Assembly: GCF_013870525.1 (NCBI RefSeq)
Contig: NZ_JACBXD010000078.1
Coordinates: forward strand, 1 to 34,677
Length of the DNA: 34,677 nucleotides
Origin: Amycolatopsis pittospori
Lineage (GTDB): Bacteria > Actinomycetota > Actinomycetes > Mycobacteriales > Pseudonocardiaceae
Direction of reading: 5' to 3'
In this document: positions 8,308-16,383 of the stretch, piece after piece
Layout: each line of letters starts with the position of its first letter
How positions within the stretch are numbered: position 1 is the stretch's first letter
Program-made: the position numbers and the translations under genes
The notes under the pieces: generated by a model
Databases searched by the model: none
Told to the model about the DNA's origin: nothing
Seen by the model: the letters and a program-made list of their open reading frames with translations, nothing else

Positions 8308-9251
8308 TTTCTCTGCGGTACCACATCGTTTCCATCGCCGCCTGCTTCCTGGCGCTCGCCATCGGCGTGGTGCTCGGCTCCACGGCGCTGAACGGCACGC
8401 TGCTGTCCGGTCTCGCCGGGCAGAAGGAGGACCTGGGCACCCAGGTCGCGGATCTGGAAGCGCAGCGCAACTCCCTCAACGCCCGTCTCGGCGACGCGGA
8501 CGCGTTCGCCGGCGCGATGGGACCGAAGGTCGTCGCCGGTCAGCTGGACAAGCGTTCGGTGGTCCTGGTGACCACGGAGGACGCGAAGCCCGCGGACCGT
8601 GACGCGCTCAAGCAGCTCGTCGCGCAGGCCGGCGCGTCGGTCACCGGCGAGATCCAGCTGACCGAGGCCTTCTCCGACCCGATGCGGTCCGACCAGCTGC
8701 GTGACGTCGTGAGCCGTCTTCAGCCCGCCGGTGTCCAGTTCCCGACCGCGGGCGACCCGGGCACGCTGGCCGGTGCGCTGCTCGGTTCGGTGGCGCTGCT
8801 GAACAAGGACAACGCGCAGCCGCAGTCCACGCCGGTGGAACTGGCCGCCGCGCTCGGCGGGCTCACCGACGGTGGTTTCCTCAAGACCGGCGGCGAGGTG
8901 AAGCCCGCGCAGCTCGCGATCGTGCTCACCGGCTCCAAGTACACCGGCGACGGCGCGGGCGACCGTGCCTCGACCGTCGCGCGGTTCGCCGCCCAGCTCG
9001 ACCGTTCGGGTGCCGGCACGGTGCTCGCGGGCGACGCCGGATCGGCCGACGGCACCGGCGCGATCGGCGTCGTGCGCGCCGACACCTCGTCGACCTCCAT
9101 CCTGTCCACTGTGGACAACGCGGAGACCTCGGCGGGCCGGGTCACCACGATCATGGCGCTGCGCGAACAACTCGAAGGCGGCGCCGGACGCTACGGCATC
9201 GCCGGCAACGCCCAGGCTCCCGCGCCGGGCATCGCCGCCGAAGGCAACTGA
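8304..9251 (+). CDS. mctB: MctB/SteB family protein (Rv1698-like)
   Basis: A 315-aa protein. An N-terminal membrane anchor or uncleaved signal (IVSIAACFLALAIGVVLGST, about residues 9-28) is followed by a coiled coil (LGTQVADLEAQRNSLNARL, about 43-62) and an extracellular alpha/beta domain. In M. tuberculosis the orthologue Rv1698 was described as copper-efflux protein MctB in the outer membrane; in C. glutamicum it is SteB, partner of SteA. If the host is Amycolatopsis, which lacks mycolic acids, the SteB role in cell separation is the better guess. GTG start overlaps steA (GTGA). A large inverted repeat follows the stop. Confidence 0.88.
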   Translation: MISLRYHIVSIAACFLALAIGVVLGSTALNGTLLSGLAGQKEDLGTQVADLEAQRNSLNARLGDADAFAGAMGPKVVAGQLDKRSVVLVTTEDAKPADRDALKQLVAQAGASVTGEIQLTEAFSDPMRSDQLRDVVSRLQPAGVQFPTAGDPGTLAGALLGSVALLNKDNAQPQSTPVELAAALGGLTDGGFLKTGGEVKPAQLAIVLTGSKYTGDGAGDRASTVARFAAQLDRSGAGTVLAGDAGSADGTGAIGVVRADTSSTSILSTVDNAETSAGRVTTIMALREQLEGGAGRYGIAGNAQAPAPGIAAEGN

Positions 9252-9259
9252 CCCCCTTC

Positions 9260-9321
9260 GCGTTCAGTCCTCTGAATGCGATCCTTGCGCGTGCAACTAC
9301 CGCATTCAGAGGACTAAACGC
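9260..9321. repeat. Intergenic palindrome E between convergent genes
   Basis: Arms at 9260-9280 and 9301-9321 (21 nt) are complementary with a single mismatch around a 20-nt loop. Pairing can extend outward through four more positions, two of them G-U. Each arm contains TTCAG...CTGAA, so it is itself partly palindromic. It begins nine bases after the mctB stop and overlaps the last codons of the opposing racemase gene. It probably acts as a two-way transcript end, although no U-run is present. Confidence 0.8.
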
Positions 9322-10024
9322 GGGGCCAGACGCGGGTCTTGGGCAAAGGGCGGGCGTAGGAACCGGCCCGGCTGGTCTTGAGGTTCAGGGACACCAGGGA
9401 TTCGGCCAGGCGGACCGCCGCCGCGACGCCGTCGATCACCGGGATGTCCAGCATCGCGGAGATCCGGCGGTCCAGTCCGGTCATCCCGGCACAGCCGAGG
9501 ACGAGGACTTCCGCGCCGGCGTCCCGGGCACGGCGTCCGGCGGTCAGCAGGGCCGATTCCGTGCGGCGTTCGTCGGTCAGTTCGAGGACGCCCAGCCCGG
9601 CACCGAGGACGCCGACGCAGTTCTGCGCGACCCCGGACGCGTGCAGACTGTCTTCGATGAGCCCGCACGTCCGGTCCAATGTGGTCACCACGCCGTAGCG
9701 CCTTCCCAGCAGGCAGGCCAGATGCGCGGCCGCCTCGGTGATGTCGACGACCGGGACGTCGAGCAGTTCCCGTGCCCCTTCCCGGCCGTGTTCGCCGAAA
9801 CCGGCCATCACGAGCGCGTCGTAGGGCTCGTCCAGCCCGTTCAGGAGGTCGAGGACGGCCGCCGCGCTGAGAAAGCTGTCCAGCCATCCCTCCGCGGATT
9901 CGGGACCCCACAACGGCGTTCTGGCCAGGATCTCGGTACCGGGGCTCGCCGCGGCACGGGCGCCCGCCTCGATCTCCTTCGTCATCGCTTCGGTCGTATT
10001 GCAGTTGGTGACCAGGATCCGCAT
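9314..10024 (-). CDS. Asp/Glu/hydantoin racemase family protein
   Basis: A 236-aa protein of the Asp/Glu/hydantoin racemase fold. It has the N-terminal TNCNTTEAMT (family NPNTT), and the second catalytic cysteine at Cys178 in LGCAGMTG. The first catalytic cysteine, expected in a CFGDPG-like motif, is replaced: the sequence reads AGFGEHG with Gly75 at that place. Racemases of this family normally use two cysteines, so this may be a one-cysteine variant with different chemistry. The start at 10024 follows the permease stop in a one-base TGATG overlap, so the two are one operon. Together with the transporter it suggests uptake and use of hydantoins, allantoin or related ureides. Confidence 0.8.
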   Translation of the reverse strand: MRILVTNCNTTEAMTKEIEAGARAAASPGTEILARTPLWGPESAEGWLDSFLSAAAVLDLLNGLDEPYDALVMAGFGEHGREGARELLDVPVVDITEAAAHLACLLGRRYGVVTTLDRTCGLIEDSLHASGVAQNCVGVLGAGLGVLELTDERRTESALLTAGRRARDAGAEVLVLGCAGMTGLDRRISAMLDIPVIDGVAAAVRLAESLVSLNLKTSRAGSYARPLPKTRVWPRV

Positions 10025-11466
10025 CACGCGGCCCGCTGTTTCCGCGCCACCGCCAGGTAGAGCGCGGCGGCGGAGGCGGTGCCGATGAACCATGAGTACG
10101 GCGCGGCCGGGGCGAAGAACGGCACCAGTGCGATGACCGCGGACAACGCGGCCGTGGGCAGGAAGGTGAGCATCGCCGACGGGTTCACGCCGCGTTTGTA
10201 GTGGTACGGCGAGTCCGGCCCGGCCACGAATAGTTTGCCGACGTCGATCCGGCCGCGTTTGATCAGGTAGTAGTCGACGATCATGATCCCGAACAGCGGG
10301 CCCAGGAACGCGCCGAGACCGCCGAGGAAGTAGTTGACCACGGCGGGGGACGAGTACAGCTTCCACGGCAGCACGCACAGGGCCGCGACCGCGCTGATCA
10401 TCCCACCGATGGTGAATGTGATCCGTTTCGGCCAGATGTTGGCCAGATCGTAGGCGGGGGAGACGAAGTTCGCGACGATGTTCACGCCCATGGTGGCGAT
10501 GGCGAAGGTCAGCGCGCCGATGATCAGTACGGGCGTGTTGTCGATACGCGCCAACAGTTCCGCCGGGTCGGTGATGGCCTCGCCGAACACCTGCAGGCTG
10601 CCCGCGGTCACCAGGACCGAAAGCAGCGCGAACGCCGTCGAGTTGATCGGCAGACCCCAGAAGTTGCCGCGCCGCACCGTTTTCTGGTTCGGGGCGAACC
10701 GGGAGAAGTCGCAGAAGTTGAGCATCAGGGTGCCGTAGATCGACAGGATGAGCCCCACCGCGCCGAACCACTGCCGCACCTGTTCGCCGGTGGACAACGC
10801 CTTCGGGTTACCGGTCAGGGAGATGTTCCAGTCCGCGGCGGCCAGCACCCACACCGCGAGCGCGATCATCACCACCCAGATGCCCGGACCACACCAGTCC
10901 TGGAACTTGCGCACCGCTTCCATACCGCGGGTGAGCACCAGTGCCTGCGCCAGCCACAGCGCGATGAAGCAGATCCAACCGAGGGCGTGCAGGCCGAGGA
11001 AACCGACCTCCGTCAACGGTTTCAGCCCCGGATCGATCGCGAGGACCAGCAGCGTGATGGCCACCGACGCGAGGTAGGTCTGGATGCCGTACCAGAAGAT
11101 CGCGATGATGGCGCGGATCAGCGCGGGCAGGTTCGCGCCGAAGGTGCCGAAACTGATGCGGGCGACGACGGGGAAGGGGACACCGGTCTTCTGGCCGATC
11201 CGCCCCATCATGTTCATGCCGAAGTAGATGACCACGAAACCGAACAACAGCGCGGTGAACACCTGCCAGGCGGAGAGCCCGAGGACGAACAGGCCGGCCG
11301 CGAAGGTGTAGTTGCCGAGGTTGTGCACGTCCGACATCCACAGCGCGAAGATGTCGTAGACCTTCCAGCGGCGCTCTTTCGCCGGGGCTAGGTCCTCGTT
11401 CCAGAGCCGGGGATCGGGCTGATCCGCCGTGGTCGCTTCGGTCCGGGTGGCTGGGGCGGCGGTCAT
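10024..11466 (-). CDS. NCS1 family nucleobase/hydantoin/allantoin permease
   Basis: A 480-aa membrane protein with about 12 hydrophobic helices. The opening (DPRLWNEDLAPAKERRWKVY, then DIFALWMSDVHNLGNYTFAAG) is typical of NCS1 symporters such as Mhp1 and PucI. The IFWYGIQTYLAS segment in the third helix is a family hallmark for substrate and cation binding. The substrate cannot be read from sequence; the coupled racemase favours a 5-substituted hydantoin or allantoin. CGGAGG ahead of the ATG is the ribosome binding site. The promoter region carries two operator-like repeats shared with the divergent GntR gene. Confidence 0.9.
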   Translation of the reverse strand: MTAAPATRTEATTADQPDPRLWNEDLAPAKERRWKVYDIFALWMSDVHNLGNYTFAAGLFVLGLSAWQVFTALLFGFVVIYFGMNMMGRIGQKTGVPFPVVARISFGTFGANLPALIRAIIAIFWYGIQTYLASVAITLLVLAIDPGLKPLTEVGFLGLHALGWICFIALWLAQALVLTRGMEAVRKFQDWCGPGIWVVMIALAVWVLAAADWNISLTGNPKALSTGEQVRQWFGAVGLILSIYGTLMLNFCDFSRFAPNQKTVRRGNFWGLPINSTAFALLSVLVTAGSLQVFGEAITDPAELLARIDNTPVLIIGALTFAIATMGVNIVANFVSPAYDLANIWPKRITFTIGGMISAVAALCVLPWKLYSSPAVVNYFLGGLGAFLGPLFGIMIVDYYLIKRGRIDVGKLFVAGPDSPYHYKRGVNPSAMLTFLPTAALSAVIALVPFFAPAAPYSWFIGTASAAALYLAVARKQRAA

Positions 11467-11508
11467 GCGGCCTCCGATCGACGGGGTGAAGCCGTGCGGT
11501 CCGGTCGA

Positions 11509-11537
11509 TTTGGTATCCCAAAATTTGGTATCCCAAA
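11509..11537. promoter_or_regulatory. Twin operator repeats between permease and GntR regulator
   Basis: TTTGGTATCCCAAA occurs twice, at 11509-11522 and 11524-11537, 15 bp apart. Each copy is an inverted repeat TTTGG-N4-CCAAA. This resembles sites of FadR-type GntR regulators, whose gene diverges from here. The A/T-rich stretch is the only one in the 159-bp interval 11467-11625, so it probably also holds promoter elements for one or both genes. Confidence 0.75.
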
Positions 11538-11625
11538 TATCACCCCGCGGTGGCCCGTCGTCAAGGTTTCTGCCGATAAACTCGGGTTACGAGCTGTTAC
11601 GGCATGGTGAAGGAGCGGGGGACGG

Positions 11626-12303
11626 GTGACCGAGGAAGGACCGCGGCAGCCGCTGGGCGCGACCCGGCAGCGCGTCCGGGACGAGCTGCGCGAACGGATC
11701 CTCACCGGGCGGTTGAAGCCGGGGGACCGGCTGGTCGAACGCGAACTCGCCGAAGACCTCGGCGTATCGCGGGTCCCGGTACGCGAGGCCATCCGCAGCC
11801 TGGAAGCGGAGGGCTTCCTCGTCGTGCAGTCGCCGCGGCGGATCGTCGTGCGACAGCTGGCCAAGGCGGACGTCGAGGAGCTGTTCGACGTCCGTGAGGC
11901 GCTCGAAGGACTCGCCGCCGGGCTGGCCGCCGAGCGGGCGGGCAAACCGGAACTCCGCGCACTCGAACGGCTGCTCGCCGACGCGGCCCGTGCCACCGAA
12001 TCGGGTGATCCTGCCCGGATCACCAAACTCAACACCCGCTTCCACGACGAGATCGTCGCGCTGGCGGGTAATGGCCTGCTACACGAGATCCTGCGGCCGC
12101 TCGAAGGCAGGCTGCGCTGGCTGACCAGCCAGAACGAGCATTGGGGCGAACTGCTCGACGAGCACCGCCGTCTCTACGACGCGATCGCTTCAGGTGACGC
12201 GGACCGGGCGCGGACCCAGGCGGTCGAGCACGTCCGGGTGAATCGTGCGGTCACGGTGCGGACGTTGTTCCCGGAGGACGACGGCGAACGCTCGGCGGGC
12301 TGA
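11626..12303 (+). CDS. GntR/FadR-family transcriptional regulator (FCD domain)
   Basis: A 225-aa regulator. The winged helix covers about residues 10-75 (RQRVRDELRERILTGRLKPG, then ERELAEDLGVSRVPVREAIR). The FCD effector domain covers about 85-215, with His residues in RFHDEIVALAGN, LLDEHRRLYDAI and AVEHVRVN that form the usual metal site. GTG 11626 has AAGGAG at 11610-11615. It diverges from the permease-racemase operon, with the twin operators between, and most likely controls that operon and itself in response to a small carboxylate or ureide. The ligand is unknown. Confidence 0.92.
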   Translation: MTEEGPRQPLGATRQRVRDELRERILTGRLKPGDRLVERELAEDLGVSRVPVREAIRSLEAEGFLVVQSPRRIVVRQLAKADVEELFDVREALEGLAAGLAAERAGKPELRALERLLADAARATESGDPARITKLNTRFHDEIVALAGNGLLHEILRPLEGRLRWLTSQNEHWGELLDEHRRLYDAIASGDADRARTQAVEHVRVNRAVTVRTLFPEDDGERSAG

Positions 12304-12322
12304 ACCGTGCCAGGATCGGGGG

Positions 12323-13282
12323 ATGATCACCGATGAAGAACGGGCCGCCCGCACCGCGCGGGCGGTGGCCGCCGCGGTTTCCGCGGGCCGCGACCTCGGC
12401 GTCACCGTCGACGAACCCGAGGTCCTGTACGACGTCTTCTCCGTCATCGTCCGGTTGGCGCCTTCGCCCGTGGTCGTGCGCGTGCCGACCGTGCTGCCGC
12501 GGACGACGACCCTCGAAACCCAGCTGATCGACCAGCGGCGTGAGCTCGCCGTCGCCGCCTGGCTTGGCGAGCGAGGACTCCCGGTCGTCAAGCCGAGCCC
12601 GCTGGTGCCGGCGGAACCCGTTCAGCGCGACGGCTTCTCGATGACCTTCTGGGAGTACATCGAGTTCGTCGAGGACGCGAATCTCGCCGTGGCGTATTCC
12701 GCCGGACTCGTGGCCAAGCTGCACGCCGCGCTGCGCGACTACCCCGGCGAGCTGGCGTTCTTGACCGGGCTCGACCCGTTCATCCCCGATGGTCTCGCCC
12801 AGCTCGAAGGCCGTCCGGAGCTGCTCGACCCCGCCGACCTCGATCGCGCCCGTCGCGAATGGGAGGTCTTCCGGCCGCTGCTCGCGTCGGAGGAGGCGTT
12901 CACCAAGGCGTTCCCCGGCGTCACGGTCCAGCCGATCCACGGCGACGCGCCGGGCTACAACCTGATCGTCACCACCGAGGGCGACCTCTACGCCGACTTC
13001 GAACTCGTCAACCGCGGCCCGATCGAGCGCGACCTCGCCTTCAACGGTCCCGAGGGCATCGAGGCCTACAACGCGGCCGCCGAGAAGCTGGGACTGCGCA
13101 AGGCCGACGACGGCGTGCTCCGGACGCTGGAGGCCGTGAGCCTGCTGCAACTGGTCGCGTGCCTATCGATGGCGCCCGACCTGCCGATGCTCGTGGACGG
13201 TCTCAAGCCGATGATCGACCAGTGGCGCGAAACGCCCTTCGCTGGTGCGGGTGTTGGCAGCCAGGCGAAGCCTGCCCGTTGA
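12323..13282 (+). CDS. APH-fold phosphotransferase family protein
   Basis: A 319-aa aminoglycoside-phosphotransferase-like kinase. The catalytic loop is IHGDAPGYNLIV (HGDxxxxN) and the metal-binding Asp is in YADFELV, about 15 residues later. The fold also covers choline, homoserine and macrolide kinases, so the substrate cannot be assigned and antibiotic resistance should not be assumed. ATG 12323 is preferred over upstream in-frame codons inside the GntR gene. The hexamer CAGGAT lies six bases before it, a possible weak leaderless promoter. It is convergent with aroA, with 25 bp between the stops. Confidence 0.8.
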   Translation: MITDEERAARTARAVAAAVSAGRDLGVTVDEPEVLYDVFSVIVRLAPSPVVVRVPTVLPRTTTLETQLIDQRRELAVAAWLGERGLPVVKPSPLVPAEPVQRDGFSMTFWEYIEFVEDANLAVAYSAGLVAKLHAALRDYPGELAFLTGLDPFIPDGLAQLEGRPELLDPADLDRARREWEVFRPLLASEEAFTKAFPGVTVQPIHGDAPGYNLIVTTEGDLYADFELVNRGPIERDLAFNGPEGIEAYNAAAEKLGLRKADDGVLRTLEAVSLLQLVACLSMAPDLPMLVDGLKPMIDQWRETPFAGAGVGSQAKPAR

Positions 13283-13307
13283 GGGTGGTGGTGGGGCGGG
13301 GTCCGGG

Positions 13308-14594
13308 CTAGCCGAGCATCGAGGTCCAGGCTTCGGCGAATCCGGGGAAGGTCTTCCCGACCGTCTCCGGGTTCTCCACCTCGACGCCTTCGACGCGCAG
13401 GCCCAGGACGGCCGCCGCCATCACCAGCCGATGATCGTCGTAGGTGTGGAACTTCCCGCCGTGCAGCGGCGCCGGCGTGATCCTCAGCCCGTCCTCGGTC
13501 TCGCGGACGTCGGCGCCGAACGACGACAGTTCGGTGGCCAGCGCGGTCAGCCGGTCGGTCTCGTGGCCGCGCAGATGCGCCACCCCGGAGATGACCGACG
13601 GGCCCTCGGCGAAGCACAGCAACGCCGCGATCACCGGGGTCAGTTCGCCGACCTCGTGCAGATCCAGTTCGACGCCCGGGATCGTGCCGGTGCCGGTGAC
13701 CGTCAGGCCGCCCGCGTCGAGTTCGGCGGTGGCGCCGAGCAACGGCAGCAGGCTGCGCAGCCAGTCGCCCGGCTGGGTCGTCCGCTGGGGCCAGCCGGCG
13801 ATCCGGACGGTGCCGCCGGTCGCGACGGCCGCGGCGACGAACGGCGCGGCCGTCGAGAGGTCCGGCTCGACGACGTACTCGGGGCAGGAGAGCCGCGTGG
13901 GGGCGACGTGGAACTCGGCGCCCTCGCGGTCCACAGTGGCACCGAAACGACGCAGCATCTCCACGGTCATCGCGATATGCGGTTCGCTCGGCACCGCGCC
14001 GCCGACCAGGCGCACGGTGACGCCCTGCTGGAACGACGGCCCGGCGAGCAGCAGCGCCGACAGGAACTGGCTCGACGCCGACGAGTCCAGGTCGACCTTG
14101 CCGCCCCGGATCCCGCCTTCGCCGTGGACGGTGAACGGCGGCGCCTCGCGGCGATCGTCGTCGATGCGGGCGCCGAGGCCGCGCAACGCCTTCAGCAGCG
14201 GCCCGATCGGACGGCGGCGGATGGCCTCGTCGCCGTCGAACAGCGCCGGGCCGGTGCCCAGCGCGGCGAGCGCGGGCGTGAACCGGGCGACCGTGCCCGC
14301 GTTGCCGAGTTCCACCCGGACGGTGTCGCCGGGATGCACGCGTCCGGGGCCGAGTGGATGCACGAGGTAGCCGGAGATGCTCTCCTGCGAATGGGCGCCG
14401 AGGGCGTACAGGGCGCCGAGCATCAGCCGGGCGTCCCGGGAGTCGAGCGGGGTCCGCACCCGCGTCGGCGCGCTCGCGAGCGCGGCCAGGACGTAGGCCC
14501 GGTTGGTGATCGACTTCGAACCGGGGACGCGGATGTCCGCGTCGAGCGGGCCTTCCGCCACCGGTGCGGTCCAGGTGTCCTGCGCGTCTGTCAC
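13308..14594 (-). CDS. aroA: 3-phosphoshikimate 1-carboxyvinyltransferase (EPSP synthase)
   Basis: A 428-aa shikimate-pathway enzyme joining PEP and shikimate-3-phosphate. Substrate-binding segments are VPGSKSITNRAYVLAALA near residue 25, LGNAGTVARFTPALAALG near 100, DSSASSQFLSALLLAGP near 170 and the late TYDDHRLVMAAAV. Length is normal. GTG 14594 is preferred because TACCCT (14606-14601) lies six bases upstream, a leaderless layout; an ATG eight codons upstream is an alternative. In M. tuberculosis aroA is elsewhere, so its position between mctB and pyrG is a lineage-specific arrangement. It shares a short promoter region with divergent pyrG. Confidence 0.95.
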   Translation of the reverse strand: MTDAQDTWTAPVAEGPLDADIRVPGSKSITNRAYVLAALASAPTRVRTPLDSRDARLMLGALYALGAHSQESISGYLVHPLGPGRVHPGDTVRVELGNAGTVARFTPALAALGTGPALFDGDEAIRRRPIGPLLKALRGLGARIDDDRREAPPFTVHGEGGIRGGKVDLDSSASSQFLSALLLAGPSFQQGVTVRLVGGAVPSEPHIAMTVEMLRRFGATVDREGAEFHVAPTRLSCPEYVVEPDLSTAAPFVAAAVATGGTVRIAGWPQRTTQPGDWLRSLLPLLGATAELDAGGLTVTGTGTIPGVELDLHEVGELTPVIAALLCFAEGPSVISGVAHLRGHETDRLTALATELSSFGADVRETEDGLRITPAPLHGGKFHTYDDHRLVMAAAVLGLRVEGVEVENPETVGKTFPGFAEAWTSMLG

Positions 14595-14600
14595 GCCGCG

Positions 14601-14606
14601 AGGGTA
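14601..14606 (-). promoter_or_regulatory. -10 element of aroA (leaderless)
   Basis: TACCCT on the minus strand is followed by six bases and the GTG start at 14594, the canonical leaderless spacing. Confidence 0.55.
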
Positions 14607-14668
14607 GCGGTTTTCCACTCCATCGGACGCTTGCGGCGTGGCCGATGAGCGCTTCCGCGGGCGTGGGA

Positions 14669-14674
14669 TAAGGT
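14669..14674 (+). promoter_or_regulatory. -10 element of pyrG
   Basis: TAAGGT lies eight bases before GTG 14683. The transcript would start on or one to two bases before the initiation codon. It diverges from the aroA promoter 63 bp away. No pyrimidine-dependent initiation run is evident at the predicted start. Confidence 0.5.
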
Positions 14675-14682
14675 GGAAGCCC

Positions 14683-16383
14683 GTGGGACTTCAGTCGCGG
14701 GCTACCAAGTATGTCTTTGTCACCGGAGGCGTTGCCTCCTCTCTGGGTAAGGGACTCACGGCTTCCAGCCTGGGTCAGCTCCTTACCGCACGTGGGCTCC
14801 GGGTCACGATGCAGAAGCTGGATCCGTACCTCAACGTCGATCCAGGCACGATGAACCCGTTCCAGCACGGTGAGGTGTTCGTCACGGACGACGGCGCCGA
14901 AACCGATCTGGACATCGGGCACTACGAACGCTTTCTCGACCGGGCCCTCGACGGCAAGGCCAACGTCACCACCGGACAGGTCTACTCCGAGGTCATCGCC
15001 AAGGAACGCCGTGGCGAGTACCTCGGCGACACCGTGCAGGTCATCCCGCACATCACCGACGAGATCAAGGCCAGGATCACCGCCGCGGCCGGCGCCGACG
15101 AGGACGGGAACAGCCCGGACGTCGTGATCACCGAGGTCGGCGGCACTGTCGGCGACATCGAGTCGCTGCCGTTCCTGGAGGCCTGCCGTCAGGTCCGCCA
15201 CGACGTCGGCCGTGACCACTGCTTCTTCCTCCATGTCTCGCTGGTGCCTTACCTCGCCCCCTCGGGCGAGTTGAAGACCAAGCCGACCCAGCACTCCGTC
15301 GCCGCGCTGCGCAACATCGGTATCCAGCCCGACGCGCTCGTCTGCCGCGCCGACCGTGAGCTGCCGGAGGACCTCAAGCGCAAGATCGGCTTGATGTGCG
15401 ACGTGGACACCGAAGCCGTCATCGCCTGCCCCGACGCGCCGTCGATCTACGACATCCCGAAGGTGCTGCACCGTGAGGCGCTCGACGCCTATGTGGTGCG
15501 CCGCCTCGGGCTGCCGTTCCGCGACGTCGACTGGACCGTGTGGGGCGACCTGCTCGACCGCGTGCACAACCCGTCGGAGACGGTGCGGGTCGCGCTCGTC
15601 GGCAAGTACATCGACCTGCCGGACGCCTACCTTTCGGTGACAGAGGCGCTGCGCGCGGGCGGGTTCGCCCACCGCGCCAAGGTCGAGATCTCCTGGGTCG
15701 CCTCGGACTCCTGTGAGACCCCGGCAGGCGCCGCCGCCGCACTGTCCGGTGTGGACGGTGTGCTGGTGCCCGGCGGGTTCGGCGTGCGCGGGATCGAGGG
15801 CAAGGTCGGCGCCATCGCCTACGCCCGGACGAACGGCTTGCCGCTGCTGGGCCTGTGCCTCGGCCTGCAGTGCATGGTGATCGACGCGGCCAGGAACCTG
15901 GCCGGGATCAAGGACGCGAACTCGGCCGAGTTCGACGACGCGAGCGCGAACCCGGTCATCTCCACGATGGCCGACCAGCGCGACGTCGTCGCGGGTGAGC
16001 GCGACATGGGCGGCACGATGCGGCTCGGCGCCTACATCGCCAAGCTCAAGCCGGGCTCGCAGGTCGCGAAGGCGTACGGCAGCACCGAGGTCTCCGAGCG
16101 GCACCGTCACCGCTACGAGGTCAACAACGCCTACCGCAAGCGCCTTTCCGAGGCCGGTCTGGTGTTCTCGGGCACCTCGCCCGACGACCGCCTGGTCGAG
16201 TTCGTCGAGCTGCCCGCGGACAAGCACCCGTTCTTCGTCGGCACCCAGGCCCACCCGGAGCTCAAGAGCCGCCCGACCCGGCCGCATCCGCTGTTCAGCT
16301 CGTTCGTGAAGGCCGTCGTGGACCGCAAGGTCGCCGAGCGGCTCCCGGTCGAGCTGCCCGAGGTCCCCGTGGTGGCCCGGTGA
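14683..16383 (+). CDS. pyrG: CTP synthase
   Basis: A 566-aa enzyme aminating UTP to CTP with glutamine. The N-terminal synthetase domain holds KYVFVTGGVASSLGKGLTAS near residue 7 and the MQKLDPYLNVDPGTMNPFQH region. The C-terminal class I glutaminase has the VPGGFGVRG oxyanion segment, nucleophile Cys392 in LGLCLGLQ, and the His/Glu pair in QAHPEL. GTG 14683 gives a short N-terminus like other actinobacterial PyrG and fits the promoter. Upstream in-frame codons back to 14638 are disfavoured. The stop overlaps the NUDIX start (GTGA). Confidence 0.96.
   Translation: MGLQSRATKYVFVTGGVASSLGKGLTASSLGQLLTARGLRVTMQKLDPYLNVDPGTMNPFQHGEVFVTDDGAETDLDIGHYERFLDRALDGKANVTTGQVYSEVIAKERRGEYLGDTVQVIPHITDEIKARITAAAGADEDGNSPDVVITEVGGTVGDIESLPFLEACRQVRHDVGRDHCFFLHVSLVPYLAPSGELKTKPTQHSVAALRNIGIQPDALVCRADRELPEDLKRKIGLMCDVDTEAVIACPDAPSIYDIPKVLHREALDAYVVRRLGLPFRDVDWTVWGDLLDRVHNPSETVRVALVGKYIDLPDAYLSVTEALRAGGFAHRAKVEISWVASDSCETPAGAAAALSGVDGVLVPGGFGVRGIEGKVGAIAYARTNGLPLLGLCLGLQCMVIDAARNLAGIKDANSAEFDDASANPVISTMADQRDVVAGERDMGGTMRLGAYIAKLKPGSQVAKAYGSTEVSERHRHRYEVNNAYRKRLSEAGLVFSGTSPDDRLVEFVELPADKHPFFVGTQAHPELKSRPTRPHPLFSSFVKAVVDRKVAERLPVELPEVPVVAR

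Noticed and set aside
12323..13282. APH-fold gene as an aminoglycoside resistance gene
   Set aside because: Only the general kinase motifs are present; nothing points to a drug substrate.
13066..16287. 1073-codon frame on the minus strand
   Set aside because: It runs antisense to pyrG and through aroA out of frame; no recognisable domains.
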